A stretch of 64,000 nt of DNA from Methylocapsa acidiphila B2 (GCF_000427445.1 NZ_KE386496.1:3636004-3700003); one strand, 5' to 3'. Shown: positions 1 through 8,757, numbered from the stretch's first letter. Made by a program: numbers and translations. The notes: a model not told the origin generated them from the sequence alone.

Positions 1-199
1 GGATGAGATAGGTGCGGCTGCCGTCGGTCCAGGACACGGAGACGTCGCCGATGGCGATTTCCTGATCCTGCACGCTATGTCCCGAGATGATATGCGTCGA
101 GCCGGCGATCGTCGTGATCTTGGTGTCGCGATGGGCGTTTTTCGCCTTGGCGACGAGCCCTTCGATCAGGCCCTTCATGATGGCGTCTTTATCACTCAT
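1..199 (-). CDS. hypothetical protein, C-terminal part cut by window edge
   Basis: An open frame runs on the minus strand from an ATG at 197-199 to the left edge. It encodes about 66 residues beginning MSDKDAIMKGLIEGL. A GAGG-like ribosome binding site lies about 7 bases before the ATG. The visible part has an amphipathic N-terminal helix, then alternating beta-type segments (KITTIAGSTHIISGHSV, EIAIGDVSVSW). There is no signal peptide and no motif I recognise. The product is probably a small cytoplasmic protein of unknown function. Confidence 0.6.
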   Translation of the reverse strand, partial: MSDKDAIMKGLIEGLVAKAKNAHRDTKITTIAGSTHIISGHSVQDQEIAIGDVSVSWTDGSRTYLI

Positions 200-441
200 T
201 GTTCGCCTCTGTTTCGCTTCGAGCCGCCGGATAGGGTTGGCAATCCGCCACGCTCGGCATCGGTTTGGTCCGTCCGACAGCGGTCCCGACGCGCAGCAAA
301 GCATTCAAGAAAGGCGCCGCTCGGCGAGGCGTCGGCGCGACGCTTCGCGCCAGATCAATAAATTGAAGCACGTTCTTTTGAGACATCGGATATTTCCGGC
401 GTCTCAATGGTGAAAAAGGCCCCCAGCTTTCGGGACATTTT

Positions 442-1173
442 TTAAGCGGCGGGCTTCGCTGCCTCCGGCGCGACATAGGGCTCGAAAAGGAAATCGCGCG
501 TCTTCATGCTGGCGAGGCGTCCGTCGGCTCGGATCGACGGGTCGCGCGCCCGCGCGGCGGCGATCGAGCGCCAATTGGTTCCGGGGGCGGGCCAAGCCGA
601 GAGGATTTGCTGGCTGTCATTGTTGCGATAGATCGCGACAAAGGGATAGATCGGATTTTGGATCTGGTGCTTGCTGACCTGCAGGAGCCGGCCGGAAATC
701 TGCGCGGGGATGCTCAGCATGTCGCCAAGGCGCTCGCCGACATAGGCTTCGGCGAACGAGGCCTGCTTGTCGAGACCGACGCTGATCAGCGAAATGAGAA
801 GGTTCTGCTGCTCCAAAGGCGTCTCGGGCGCTTCGGGCGCGCTTTGAATCGGGGAGACCGCGTCGAAAAAGGTCGGCATGATGGTCGTCTGATCGACGCA
901 ATCGGGCAGACGCAGGATCTCCTTGCTGGTCTTCACGCCATATTTTTCGGCGGCGCCATTTCGGACGGACTCAACCTCGTCGAGCTCGAAGACCGCCAGA
1001 AATTGCTGCAGGGGTCGAACGTCGATCTGGTTCGGGCCGAACGTGAATTTTTGGCCGGAGCGCATCCCCGGCAGACCGAGAACATGGTCGAAGAATTCAG
1101 CGAACCATTCATGGAAGGCCGCTTCCTTTTTCGGGACCGGATCCAATAGGACGATAAAGACGCCTTCCGACAT
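442..1173 (-). CDS. unknown protein with two ferredoxin-like (dimeric alpha/beta barrel type) halves
   Basis: The frame stays open upstream to 1197, but I place the start at the ATG at 1171-1173 (MSEGVFIVLLDPVP) because AGGAACGAG precedes it at good spacing. The product is about 243 residues. Residues 1-90 and about 125-200 both look like beta-alpha-beta units with a helix rich in acidic and aromatic residues (KEAAFHEWFAEFFDHVLGLP; then DKQASFAEAYVGERLGDML). That is the pattern of EthD/ABM-type dimeric alpha/beta barrels. It has no signal peptide or cofactor motif. A C-terminal Ala/Pro tail ends in EAAKPAA. The fold is inferred and the function is unknown. It is divergent from fixK. Confidence 0.65.
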   Translation of the reverse strand: MSEGVFIVLLDPVPKKEAAFHEWFAEFFDHVLGLPGMRSGQKFTFGPNQIDVRPLQQFLAVFELDEVESVRNGAAEKYGVKTSKEILRLPDCVDQTTIMPTFFDAVSPIQSAPEAPETPLEQQNLLISLISVGLDKQASFAEAYVGERLGDMLSIPAQISGRLLQVSKHQIQNPIYPFVAIYRNNDSQQILSAWPAPGTNWRSIAAARARDPSIRADGRLASMKTRDFLFEPYVAPEAAKPAA

Positions 1174-1481
1174 TGATCTCGTTCCTCGAAAGCTCAAAAA
1201 AATATTTCCAGCGCGGCTGACTGGTTCCCGAGCGCCGCCTGCTTCGAACGCCTGAAGTTCGGCTCGCGCGGCCCTGTTCGTCGCCGTGAAAGCCTTGCAT
1301 TCAAGAACGGCGCCGGAATTTTGTCGAAATCGACGGGGGCAGCGCCTGCGGCCAAAGGTTCCGGCGCGGATCGATTTCGGACCTCCGGTGTTCTACCTAT
1401 GGGAAAGTTCCTAAGGCATCGACCCGAATGTTTCGCCCATAAAGTTCAAGTTAACTTTCGGCGTCATCAAGGAGCGCTCAC
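1174..1481. promoter_or_regulatory. divergent intergenic region upstream of fixK
   Basis: This 308-base region separates the unknown minus-strand gene from fixK. I see no coding frame of substance and no TTGA-N6-TCAA box here, so fixK autoregulation through its own box is not supported. The region between about 1390 and 1465 is less GC-rich and probably carries the fixK promoter. AAGGAG at 1469-1474 is the fixK ribosome binding site. I could not identify a FixJ binding site with confidence. Confidence 0.4.
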
Positions 1482-2168
1482 ATGCTTATGCAGCCGGTTA
1501 CAACGAGTTCACCGCATTCCTTGCAGCGCCAGACGCATTTCGCGAACTACGATGTCGGCTTCTTCAACTGCGCGGCCGAACTCTCGGGCATGAGCTTGAA
1601 CTATGCCAGGGATGAAGAAATTTATGGCGAGGGCGAGGACGCCGAATTCGTTTACAAGGTCGCCCATGGCGCCGTGCGCACCTATAAGCTGCTGCGGGAC
1701 GGGCGCCGGCAAATCGGCGGGTTTCATCTCGCCGGGGATCTTTTCGGGCTCGACCTCGGCGGCCGACGGCATTTGACCGCGGAGGCGGTCGCCGACAGCA
1801 AGGTTCTGGTCTTCAAGCGGCGACAGGTCGAATCGGTGGTCGCGCAAAATCTCGCCGCCGCGCGCGAGCTTTGGCTGACCACAGCCAATCATCTGCAGCA
1901 TGCGGAAGAGCACATGCTCCTGCTCGGCCGCAAGACGGCCATCGAGCGGCTGGCGGCCTTTTTGCTCGAAATGGATGCGCGCAGCGGGCAGGCTGGCCGG
2001 ATCGAGCTGCCGATGCTGCGCCGCGACATCGCCGATTATCTCGGCCTGACCTTGGAGACCGTGTCGCGGAGCTTTTCCGAGCTGCAAAGCGCCGGCGTGG
2101 TTGAGCTCGACGGGGCTCGTCATGTCGTCTTGCGCAATCGCGCCGCATTGGAGGAAATGGGCGCGTAA
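1482..2168 (+). CDS. fixK: Crp/Fnr-family transcription regulator, FixK type
   Basis: The 228-residue protein has an N-terminal cyclic-nucleotide-binding-like beta roll (about 35-125), a long dimerisation helix (about 130-155) and a C-terminal winged helix-turn-helix. The helix-turn-helix is around residues 172-200, with RRDIADYLGLTLETVSRSF. The recognition helix E-x-x-S-R fits the TTGA half-site readers FNR and FixK. It lacks the N-terminal cysteine cluster of FNR (only one cysteine, in FFNCAAE), so it should not bind a [4Fe-4S] cluster itself. FixK would be controlled through FixL-FixJ, encoded 7.5 kb downstream. AAGGAG at 1469-1474 fixes the start; a second ATG lies at 1488. FixK-type boxes before 7536, 8584 and 8831 are its likely targets. 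Confidence 0.88.
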   Translation: MLMQPVTTSSPHSLQRQTHFANYDVGFFNCAAELSGMSLNYARDEEIYGEGEDAEFVYKVAHGAVRTYKLLRDGRRQIGGFHLAGDLFGLDLGGRRHLTAEAVADSKVLVFKRRQVESVVAQNLAAARELWLTTANHLQHAEEHMLLLGRKTAIERLAAFLLEMDARSGQAGRIELPMLRRDIADYLGLTLETVSRSFSELQSAGVVELDGARHVVLRNRAALEEMGA

Positions 2169-2180
2169 CGGGTATTTTCA

Positions 2181-3464
2181 TTGAAAAGGACGGCAGCGGC
2201 GCATATTTTTGCGGGCGTGTCATCGCGCCATGTGCGGCGGATTGCTCCTAGCCGTCGCCGACCTGTATTTGAGGTGGCGCGGGCATCACTCCAGGACGTG
2301 CCGAGCGTGAGCAGCCTTCCCCCTGCCGAGATCGAAACGCCGCTGTCCATCGAGGCCAAAGCCCAGCGCGGCGACGCGCTGGAGACGGGGGCCCTTCCAT
2401 CAGCTTCTCCGCCGTCGGCCGGGAAGTTGCCGGCGATTATCGACGCGCCGGCGCTCCCTGCCGAGCCGACGGGCCGCTCCTGGCTCCGTCGCGCAATTCT
2501 GGTCGTCCTCATAGGGGCTGGAGCGGCGGGCGGCTTTTTTTATTGGCGGCATTTTCGCGCGCCGCCCCTTCCCGCCGGCATCGTTTTTGGCAATGGCCGG
2601 ATCGATGCCGAGGAAATCGACATCGACACTAAATTCGCAGGCCGCGTCGCTCAGCTCTATGTCGAGGAGGGCGACATGGTGAAGGCCGGGCAGATCATCG
2701 CCCGCATGGACACGCAGGATTTCGAAGCGACGCTCAAGAAAGACGACGCCCTGGTGAGGCAAAACGAGCATTTGCTCATGGAGGCCCAGGCCAATGTGGC
2801 GCAATTGGAGAGCCAGCTGAAATTGGCTCAGCAGGAACTCGATCGGACGAGCGCCTTGCTAAAAAGGGGCTACGCCACGCGAGAACTCTATGATCAGCGT
2901 TTGCAGGCCTTCAACGGAACTAGTCAAGGCTTGATCGCTGCCAGAGCCCGCGCCATCCAGGCCTCTCACGCGCTGGAAGCGGCTCAGCACGACGTCGAAC
3001 TCGTCAAGGTCAATATCGCCGACAACACGCTCGTCGCCCCTCGCGCGGGACGTGTGCAATATCGAATCGCCGAACCGGGCGAGGTGCTCGCCGCTGGCGG
3101 CAAGGTCTTCACCATGCTCGATATCGGCGATGTCTACATGGCGATCTATCTGCCGACGCTCGACGCCGGCCGGGTCAAGATCGGCGCCGACGCGCGGATC
3201 GTGCTCGATGCTTATCCCGAGCATCCGATCCGAGCCAAAGTCACATTTCTCGCGACCCAGGCCCAGTTCACGCCAAAGGCCGTCGAGACCAAAAGCGAGC
3301 GCGACAAGCTCATGTTTCGGGTCAAGGTGCGGATTGATCCCGACATTCTGACGAAATACGCCGAGTCCCTCCGAACCGGCCTGCCTGGGAACGCCTATAT
3401 TCGCGTCGATCAGAAAGTCGAATGGCCAGATTGGCTGCGGAGCCGGCCGGCCAGTGACTCCTGA
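2181..3464 (+). CDS. HlyD/YhiI-type membrane fusion protein
   Basis: This is the periplasmic adaptor of an ABC exporter. The long proline-rich N-terminus (residues 1-100) is cytoplasmic. One membrane helix follows at about 104-121 (AILVVLIGAGAAGGFFYW). Then come a biotinyl-lipoyl half motif (NGRIDAEEIDIDTKFAGRV), a coiled-coil hairpin (about 180-280) and the second lipoyl half with a beta barrel (APRAGRVQYRIAEPGEVLAAGG). The annotated start is a TTG at 2181, only 12 bases after fixK stops, with no good ribosome binding site. An internal GTG is possible, so the first 30-45 residues are uncertain. It overlaps the next ABC gene by 11 bases. The order YhiI-RbbA-YhhJ matches the E. coli arrangement. 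Confidence 0.85.
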   Translation: MKRTAAAHIFAGVSSRHVRRIAPSRRRPVFEVARASLQDVPSVSSLPPAEIETPLSIEAKAQRGDALETGALPSASPPSAGKLPAIIDAPALPAEPTGRSWLRRAILVVLIGAGAAGGFFYWRHFRAPPLPAGIVFGNGRIDAEEIDIDTKFAGRVAQLYVEEGDMVKAGQIIARMDTQDFEATLKKDDALVRQNEHLLMEAQANVAQLESQLKLAQQELDRTSALLKRGYATRELYDQRLQAFNGTSQGLIAARARAIQASHALEAAQHDVELVKVNIADNTLVAPRAGRVQYRIAEPGEVLAAGGKVFTMLDIGDVYMAIYLPTLDAGRVKIGADARIVLDAYPEHPIRAKVTFLATQAQFTPKAVETKSERDKLMFRVKVRIDPDILTKYAESLRTGLPGNAYIRVDQKVEWPDWLRSRPASDS

Positions 3465-6213
3465 CGAGCAAAACGTCGCGCGGCTGGAAAAAGTCAGCCT
3501 ACGTTATGGCGATAAATTCGCCCTCGATAAGGTCTCGCTCGACGTGCCGGCTGGCCGTAAGATCGCCTTGATCGGGCCGGACGGCGTCGGAAAATCCTCG
3601 CTCCTGAGCTTGCTCGCGGGCGGCCGGCGGATTCAGACGGGCGATGTATGGGTCCTCGGCGGCGATATGAGCGAGGCGCGCCACAGGACGGCAGTCTGCT
3701 CGCGCATCGCCTATATGCCGCAGGGCTTGGGGAAGAACCTTTATCCTGACCTGAGCGTCAGCGAGAATATCGCCTTTTTCGGCCGCTTGTTCGGGCAGGG
3801 GAAAGCGGAGCGCGACTGGCGCATCGACGAGCTGACTAAAAGCACCGGGCTCGCGCCGTTTAAGGATCGGGCCGCCCGGAATCTGTCTGGCGGCATGCGG
3901 CAGAAGCTCGGGCTCTGTTGCGCCCTCGTCCATGATCCGACCCTTCTCGTCCTCGACGAGCCGACGACCGGCGTCGATCCCTTGTCGCGGCGCCAATTCT
4001 GGGAACTGATCGAGCGGATCCGCGAGCGGCGCGCCGACATGAGCGTCATCGTCGCCACCGCCTATATGGAGGAGGCAGAGCGCTTCGATTGGCTCGTCGC
4101 TATGGACGGCGGCAAAATCATATCGAGAGGGACTCCGCTCGAACTCAAGACGAAGACCGGCGCGTCGAGCCTGGAGGAGGCGTTCATCGCCTTGCTGCCC
4201 GCCGAGCGCCGAAGCGGCGGCGGGAGCCTCGTCATTCCGCCCCGACCGCCATCGAAGGATGGACCTGTCATCGTCGCGCGGAACCTGACCCGCCGCTTCG
4301 GCGCCTTCACCGCCGTCGACAATGTGAATTTCTCGATCGAGCGCGGCGAGATCTTCGGCTTCTTGGGCTCGAACGGGTGCGGCAAGACCACGACGATGAA
4401 AATGCTCACCGGCCTTCTGCCAGCGACCTCCGGCCAGGCCCTTCTGTTCGGCAATGCGATCGAAGCGGAAGGCATGAGCGCCCGCGCCCGCGTGGGCTAT
4501 ATGTCGCAATCCTTCTCGCTCTACACGGAACTGACCGTTAGACAGAATCTCGACTTCCACGCGCGCCTGTTTCACTTGGCTCCAGCGCGGGCGAAGGCGC
4601 GGATCGCCGCGCTCATCCGTCAGTTCAGGCTCGCCGCCTATCTCGACCAAACCGCGTCGAGCCTGCCGCTCGGCATACGCCAGCGCCTGTCGCTCGCCGT
4701 CGCGATCGTTCACGAACCGGAAATGCTCATCCTCGACGAGCCGACCTCTGGCGTTGACCCAATAGCGCGAGATGGCTTTTGGCGGCTCCTCATCGATCTG
4801 TCGCGCAATCACGGCGTCACGATCTTCATCTCGACCCATTTCATGAATGAGGCCGCGCGATGCGACCGGATCGCCCTCATGGACGCCGGCCGCGTTCTCG
4901 CGACGGGCGCGCCGTCCGCCCTGGTCGAGGCGCGGCGCGCGGCGACGCTCGAGGACGCCTTCATCTCCTATCTGGAGGAATCGATCGAAGCCCGCGGCGG
5001 CGATGACGGGCGGGAGACCATGGCCGCGGCTGCTCGGGATAGGGCGGATCGACCCGCCGTCGCCCCGGGGGCCAAGCTGAACAGGTGGTTCAGCCCGCGG
5101 CGCATGTTCGCCTATACGATCCGCGAGACCCTCGAGCTCATGCGTGATCCGATTCGCTTGGGGTTCGCGTTGCTCGGGACGGCTTTTCTCATGGGGGTGA
5201 TGGCGGCCGGCATTTCGACCGACGTGGATAGCCTCACCTTCGCTGTCCTCGATCATGACAATACGCCCGAGAGCCGCGCCTATCTCGAGGAGCTGCGCGG
5301 CTCGCGCTATTTCATTGAAAGGCCGCCGCTTTCGGACTATTCGGGCCTAGAGCAGCGACTGAAAAGCGGTGACATCAAGCTCGGAATCGAGATTCCGCCG
5401 AGCTTCGGGCGCGATGTTAGAAAAGGCGTCCCCATATCGGTCGGCGCCTGGATCGACGGCGCCATGCCCTTCCGCGCCGAAACCATTCGCGGCTATCTAC
5501 AGGCGATGCACCAACAATATCTCGTCGATCTCGCGACAAGGGAGGGATCGTCGGCGAGCCAGGCCGAGCCAGCGACGATCGAGACGAGATGGGTCTACAA
5601 TCAGGACTTTTATAGCATCTACACGATGGCGCCCTCGACCCTGGCGTTTCTGCTCATTCTCATCCCCGCCATTTTGATGGCGCTCGCGATCGTGCGTGAG
5701 AAGGAGCTCGGATCAATCACCAATCTCTATGTCACGCCGGTGACGCGGATCGAGTTTCTGCTCGGCAAGCAGCTTCCCTATATCGCCATCGGCATGGCCA
5801 ATTTCGCTGTCCTCCTGCTGATGGCCACTCTCGTCTTCGCCGTGCCGCTCAAGGGGAGCCTGTTCGCGCTCGTCGTCGGGGCTCTGCTTTACGTCGCGGC
5901 CACGACGGGCTACGGCATGTTGATCTCGTCCTTCGCCAGCTCGCAGATCGCCGCGCTGTTTGGAACCGCCATCCTCTCCTATCTGCCGGCCTTTCAATTC
6001 TCAGGCATGTTGACGCCGGTGTCCTCATTGGCCGGCGCGGCGGCTGTCATGGGGCGCATGTTCCCGATGACCTATTTCCTGCCAATCAGCGTCGGCGTCT
6101 TCACCAAGGGGCTCGGCTTCGCGGATCTCGCCGGAAATTTCCGCTCTCTCGCGATCTTCGCCGTGGTCCTTATTCTGCTAAGCTTTCTTCTCTTGCGGGA
6201 CCAGGAGAAATAG
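3454..6213 (+). CDS. RbbA-type ABC transporter: two ATPase domains fused to an ABC-2 permease
   Basis: The start is GTG at 3454, inside the end of the adaptor gene. The 919-residue protein has ATPase 1 (Walker A GPDGVGKSS at 41-49, signature NLSGGMRQK, Walker B VLDEPTTGVD) and ATPase 2 (Walker A GSNGCGKTT near 305, signature-like LPLGIRQRL, Walker B ILDEPTSGVD). An ABC-2 permease follows from about 545, with a helix near 565-585, a periplasmic loop and five or more C-terminal helices. The second signature lacks the usual SGG, which may weaken that site. In E. coli the RbbA name comes from ribosome-associated ATPase activity, but this architecture with HlyD and YhhJ partners fits an exporter. 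The substrate cannot be predicted. Confidence 0.9.
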   Translation: MTPDEQNVARLEKVSLRYGDKFALDKVSLDVPAGRKIALIGPDGVGKSSLLSLLAGGRRIQTGDVWVLGGDMSEARHRTAVCSRIAYMPQGLGKNLYPDLSVSENIAFFGRLFGQGKAERDWRIDELTKSTGLAPFKDRAARNLSGGMRQKLGLCCALVHDPTLLVLDEPTTGVDPLSRRQFWELIERIRERRADMSVIVATAYMEEAERFDWLVAMDGGKIISRGTPLELKTKTGASSLEEAFIALLPAERRSGGGSLVIPPRPPSKDGPVIVARNLTRRFGAFTAVDNVNFSIERGEIFGFLGSNGCGKTTTMKMLTGLLPATSGQALLFGNAIEAEGMSARARVGYMSQSFSLYTELTVRQNLDFHARLFHLAPARAKARIAALIRQFRLAAYLDQTASSLPLGIRQRLSLAVAIVHEPEMLILDEPTSGVDPIARDGFWRLLIDLSRNHGVTIFISTHFMNEAARCDRIALMDAGRVLATGAPSALVEARRAATLEDAFISYLEESIEARGGDDGRETMAAAARDRADRPAVAPGAKLNRWFSPRRMFAYTIRETLELMRDPIRLGFALLGTAFLMGVMAAGISTDVDSLTFAVLDHDNTPESRAYLEELRGSRYFIERPPLSDYSGLEQRLKSGDIKLGIEIPPSFGRDVRKGVPISVGAWIDGAMPFRAETIRGYLQAMHQQYLVDLATREGSSASQAEPATIETRWVYNQDFYSIYTMAPSTLAFLLILIPAILMALAIVREKELGSITNLYVTPVTRIEFLLGKQLPYIAIGMANFAVLLLMATLVFAVPLKGSLFALVVGALLYVAATTGYGMLISSFASSQIAALFGTAILSYLPAFQFSGMLTPVSSLAGAAAVMGRMFPMTYFLPISVGVFTKGLGFADLAGNFRSLAIFAVVLILLSFLLLRDQEK

Positions 6214-6255
6214 CGCCCGCACTCCCGCAATTCCGCTTAGATAGAGTTGGAGCCA

Positions 6256-7383
6256 ATGCCGTCTCTGGCCAATATATTCTGGCTCGGAACCAAGGAAATC
6301 CGCAGCTTCGCGCACGACTATGTCCTTGTCGGATTGGTCATCTGGGCCTTTTCATTCGCAGTCTATTCGATGGCGCAGAGCAAGTCGCAGGAACTCAACA
6401 ACGCTTCCATCGCGATAATCGACGAGGACAATTCGCCGCTCTCTCATCTTATCGTCGAAGGGTTCCGCTTGCCGCCCTATTTCAGGCCGCCAAAAGCGAT
6501 CGCCTTGCAGGACGTCAGTCGCCTGATGGATAATGGAACCTACACATTTATCCTGGACGTCCCCCTGCATTTCGAGCGCGACGTCCTTGCTGGCCGGCAA
6601 CCGGCGCTGCAGGTCAATGTCGACGCGACGGCCGTGGTTCAGGCCGGAATCGGCGCAAGCTACATCCAGCAGATTCTCACGACTCAAATCGCTAATTTCC
6701 TGGCCCGCTCCGAAAGATCGCAGCCGCAACGCGTGAGCCTCGACATTCGCATCGCTTTCAACCCGAACGCCACGACGTCATGGTTCACAAGCGTGATGGG
6801 CATCATCAATAATGTGACGATGTTGGCGATTATTTTGTCCGGCGCGGCGGTTATTCGCGAGCGCGAGCATGGGACCATGGATCATCTGCTCGTGATGCCG
6901 GTGACGCCGTTTGAAATCGCGATGTCGAAAATCTGGGCCAACGCTTTCGTGATCACCATCGCGGTCGGGCTTTCCTTGAGCGTGATCGTGCGCGGCCTTC
7001 TCGGGATTCCGGTGGCGGGCTCCGTGCCGCTTTTTCTTGTCGGGGTGGTGATCTATCTCTTCTTCGCCTCGGCCGTCGGCATATTCCTCGCGTCGGTGGC
7101 GCGCACCATGCCTCAACTCGGCCTTCTCTACCTGCTTGTGTCCGTGCCGATGAATGTCTTGTCGGGCAGCAACACGCCGATCGAAAGCATGCCGCGGGCG
7201 CTCCAGATCGTGATGCAAGCGTCGCCCTCGACGCATTTCGTGTCCTTCGCGCAGGCGATCCTCTACCGGGGCGCGGGACTCGACCTCGTTTGGCCCGAAT
7301 TCCTCATCGTCGCTCTCATCGGAGGGCTCTTCCTCGGCCTTGCTTTGCTGCGCTTTCGGCGGATTTCGGCCGAGACTAATTAG
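6256..7383 (+). CDS. YhhJ-type ABC-2 permease
   Basis: The 375-residue membrane protein pairs with the RbbA-type ATPase just upstream. I start at ATG 6256 (MPSLANIFWLG), with GGAG five bases before it, rather than at the in-frame TTG at 6247. It has one N-terminal helix (about 20-38), a large periplasmic domain (about 40-165) and a C-terminal block of five or six helices from about 180 (GIINNVTMLAIILSGAAVIRERE onward). RERE...GTMDHLLVMPVTPFEIAMSK is the conserved cytoplasmic ABC-2 loop. It is the last gene of the three-gene exporter operon; a FixK-type box for the next gene follows at 7438. Confidence 0.88.
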   Translation: MPSLANIFWLGTKEIRSFAHDYVLVGLVIWAFSFAVYSMAQSKSQELNNASIAIIDEDNSPLSHLIVEGFRLPPYFRPPKAIALQDVSRLMDNGTYTFILDVPLHFERDVLAGRQPALQVNVDATAVVQAGIGASYIQQILTTQIANFLARSERSQPQRVSLDIRIAFNPNATTSWFTSVMGIINNVTMLAIILSGAAVIREREHGTMDHLLVMPVTPFEIAMSKIWANAFVITIAVGLSLSVIVRGLLGIPVAGSVPLFLVGVVIYLFFASAVGIFLASVARTMPQLGLLYLLVSVPMNVLSGSNTPIESMPRALQIVMQASPSTHFVSFAQAILYRGAGLDLVWPEFLIVALIGGLFLGLALLRFRRISAETN

Positions 7384-7437
7384 GCCGCCCGCGAACGCGT
7401 GATCCTGCGGTCGCTTCATGGCGCGAGACCGCTCTGC

Positions 7438-7451
7438 TTGACCCAAATCAA
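7438..7451. promoter_or_regulatory. FixK/FNR box before the BON gene
   Basis: TTGACCCAAATCAA is a perfect TTGA-N6-TCAA palindrome in non-coding DNA. Its centre at 7444.5 predicts a start of transcription near 7486 if the protein binds at -41.5. That leaves about 50 bases of leader before the ATG at 7536. Confidence 0.75.
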
Positions 7452-7535
7452 ACGTCGTCGCGCGGTTTTCGGCCATCGTCGCCGCCATGGCTGCGGCGCT
7501 CGGACGCTGTAGTGCGAAGCTTCAGGAGGTTCGGC

Positions 7536-8183
7536 ATGGACGACAAGATATTGCGCCAATTCATCATTGACGAGCTCGATTTCGAGCCGAGCGTTCATGC
7601 GGCCAATATAGGCGTGGCTGTGGAAAAGGGCGTCGTCACGCTGACCGGCCATGTGGGCAGCTATGTCGAGAAGCTCGCGGCGGAGCATGCGGTCGAGAGG
7701 GTCAAAGGCGTGAAAGCGATCGCCGAGGAGATCGAGGTGCGTTACGGCGACCAACCGAAGCGTTCGGACGACGAGATCGCGCAGCGCGCGGTCAACATCT
7801 TGAGTTGGAGCGCGCAGGTTCCGAAAGAGTCCATCCATGTGAAGGTGCAGCGGGGATGGGTCACGCTCAGCGGGTCCGTCGAATGGCAGTTTCAACGCAT
7901 CGCCGCGGAGTCAGCCATTCACAAGCTGAGCGGCATACTCGGGGTCACCAATCTCATCGAGATCAAGCCGCATATTGACGCGCCGGACGTCAGGAAGAAA
8001 ATCATCGAGGCTTTGAAGCGCAATGCCGAGATCGAAGCCGATTCCATTCACGTGTCGGTCGAGGACAATAAGGTCATTCTCGAAGGCAAGGTCAAGGCGT
8101 GGTATGAGCGCGGCCTCGCCGAGAGGGCTGCCTGGTCGGCGCCGGGAGTGAAATCGGTGGAGGATCGGCTAACGCTCGGCTGA
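7536..8183 (+). CDS. triple BON-domain protein
   Basis: AGGAGG at 7524-7529 selects the ATG at 7536 (MDDKILRQFI). The 215-residue protein consists of three BON domains, about 1-70, 75-145 and 148-215. Each has the V-T-L-x-G-x-V core (GVVTLTGHVG, GWVTLSGSVEW, NKVILEGKVKAW). No signal peptide is visible, so this copy is probably cytoplasmic, unlike the periplasmic OsmY. BON domains bind membranes or ligands and are common in stress proteins. A perfect FixK box 85 bases upstream implies induction at low oxygen. It ends just before a strong hairpin shared with the convergent cytochrome gene. Confidence 0.88.
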   Translation: MDDKILRQFIIDELDFEPSVHAANIGVAVEKGVVTLTGHVGSYVEKLAAEHAVERVKGVKAIAEEIEVRYGDQPKRSDDEIAQRAVNILSWSAQVPKESIHVKVQRGWVTLSGSVEWQFQRIAAESAIHKLSGILGVTNLIEIKPHIDAPDVRKKIIEALKRNAEIEADSIHVSVEDNKVILEGKVKAWYERGLAERAAWSAPGVKSVEDRLTLG

Positions 8184-8191
8184 CGAAATTG

Positions 8192-8221
8192 TTGCGAGAC
8201 GCCTCAAGCGGCGTCTCGCAA
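8192..8221. terminator. 12-bp-stem hairpin between convergent genes
   Basis: Arms TTGCGAGACGCC (8192-8203) and GGCGTCTCGCAA (8210-8221) pair perfectly around a 6-base loop. The hairpin sits between the BON stop at 8183 and the cytochrome stop at 8246. No long T tract follows on either strand, so it is a hairpin or weak bidirectional terminator. Confidence 0.6.
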
Positions 8222-8245
8222 CGCGGTGAAAAGAGCGCTGTGAGC

Positions 8246-8584
8246 TCAACGCTCCAACGTCTTGAGGTAAGAAATCAGATTTTGAATCTGATCAGGGTCG
8301 AAGCGAAATTGAGGCATTGTCGGGTGCCCGACCATGATGCCCTCGGCGAAAGATTCCGCGAGATCCTCTACATTGTAGCGCTTATGCAGCTCGCGAAAGG
8401 GCGGCGCTTCCTTCAAGGAACTATCTCCGTAAAGTCCGATGGCGTGGCATTTCGCGCACCATTCTTGCGCAAGCCTTTGGCCGAGCGCGGGGTTCCCCTC
8501 TTGCGCATTGGCTGCGAGAGCGCCGAGCAAGAGGCAAGTTGCGCCAAGCGACAGGACGGGGGCGTAGCGGTTGAATCTGAACAT
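8246..8584 (-). CDS. small class I cytochrome c, periplasmic
   Basis: I start at the ATG at 8582-8584 (MFRFNRYAPVLSLG), which gives a 112-residue precursor with a clear Sec signal ending at ANA-QEG. The single haem motif CAKCH follows at about residue 43. The distal methionine is in GHPTMPQF, and a C-terminal helix (IQNLISYLKTLE) closes the fold. This is a typical c-type electron carrier of about 9 kDa. Its promoter region contains a perfect FixK box (8674-8687) 89 bases upstream, so it is probably a microaerobic carrier. An in-frame extension to 8647 is possible but would bury the signal peptide. Confidence 0.85.
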   Translation of the reverse strand: MFRFNRYAPVLSLGATCLLLGALAANAQEGNPALGQRLAQEWCAKCHAIGLYGDSSLKEAPPFRELHKRYNVEDLAESFAEGIMVGHPTMPQFRFDPDQIQNLISYLKTLER

Positions 8585-8673
8585 CGAGAACTCACATTGA
8601 ATGGCGACGGCCGCGTCACGAAGGCGCTGCCTGCGGTGATTAGCCATTGTGAGGCGTGGACGCCAGCGCGGCC

Positions 8674-8687
8674 TTGACCTTGATCAA
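8674..8687. promoter_or_regulatory. FixK/FNR box upstream of cytochrome c
   Basis: TTGACCTTGATCAA is a perfect TTGA-N6-TCAA site. Its centre at 8680.5 puts the expected minus-strand transcription start near 8639, 55 bases before the cytochrome ATG. It lies in the divergent region shared with the Hsp20 gene. Confidence 0.75.
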
Positions 8688-8743
8688 ACGCTGGTCGGAT
8701 TTGCAGTCGCGCCAAAGCGCGAATGACGCCCGATTGGGGGAGG

Positions 8744-8757
8744 TTGATTGAAATCAA
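8744..8757. promoter_or_regulatory. FixK/FNR box upstream of Hsp20
   Basis: TTGATTGAAATCAA is a perfect TTGA-N6-TCAA site and a near-perfect 14-base palindrome. Its centre at 8750.5 predicts plus-strand transcription from about 8792, 39 bases before the Hsp20 ATG at 8831. Confidence 0.78.

Noticed and set aside
1482-2168. FNR (oxygen-sensing [4Fe-4S]) identity for the first Crp-family gene
   Set aside because: The N-terminal cysteine cluster is missing; a FixK assignment with FixL-FixJ nearby fits better.
3499-5256. Long open frame (585 codons) on the minus strand opposite the RbbA-type gene
   Set aside because: It is antisense to a clear two-ATPase protein, and its residues show no family motif. 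High GC and codon bias open such shadow frames; the same holds for frames opposite lepA (41386-43329), the RND pump and the ABC-F gene.
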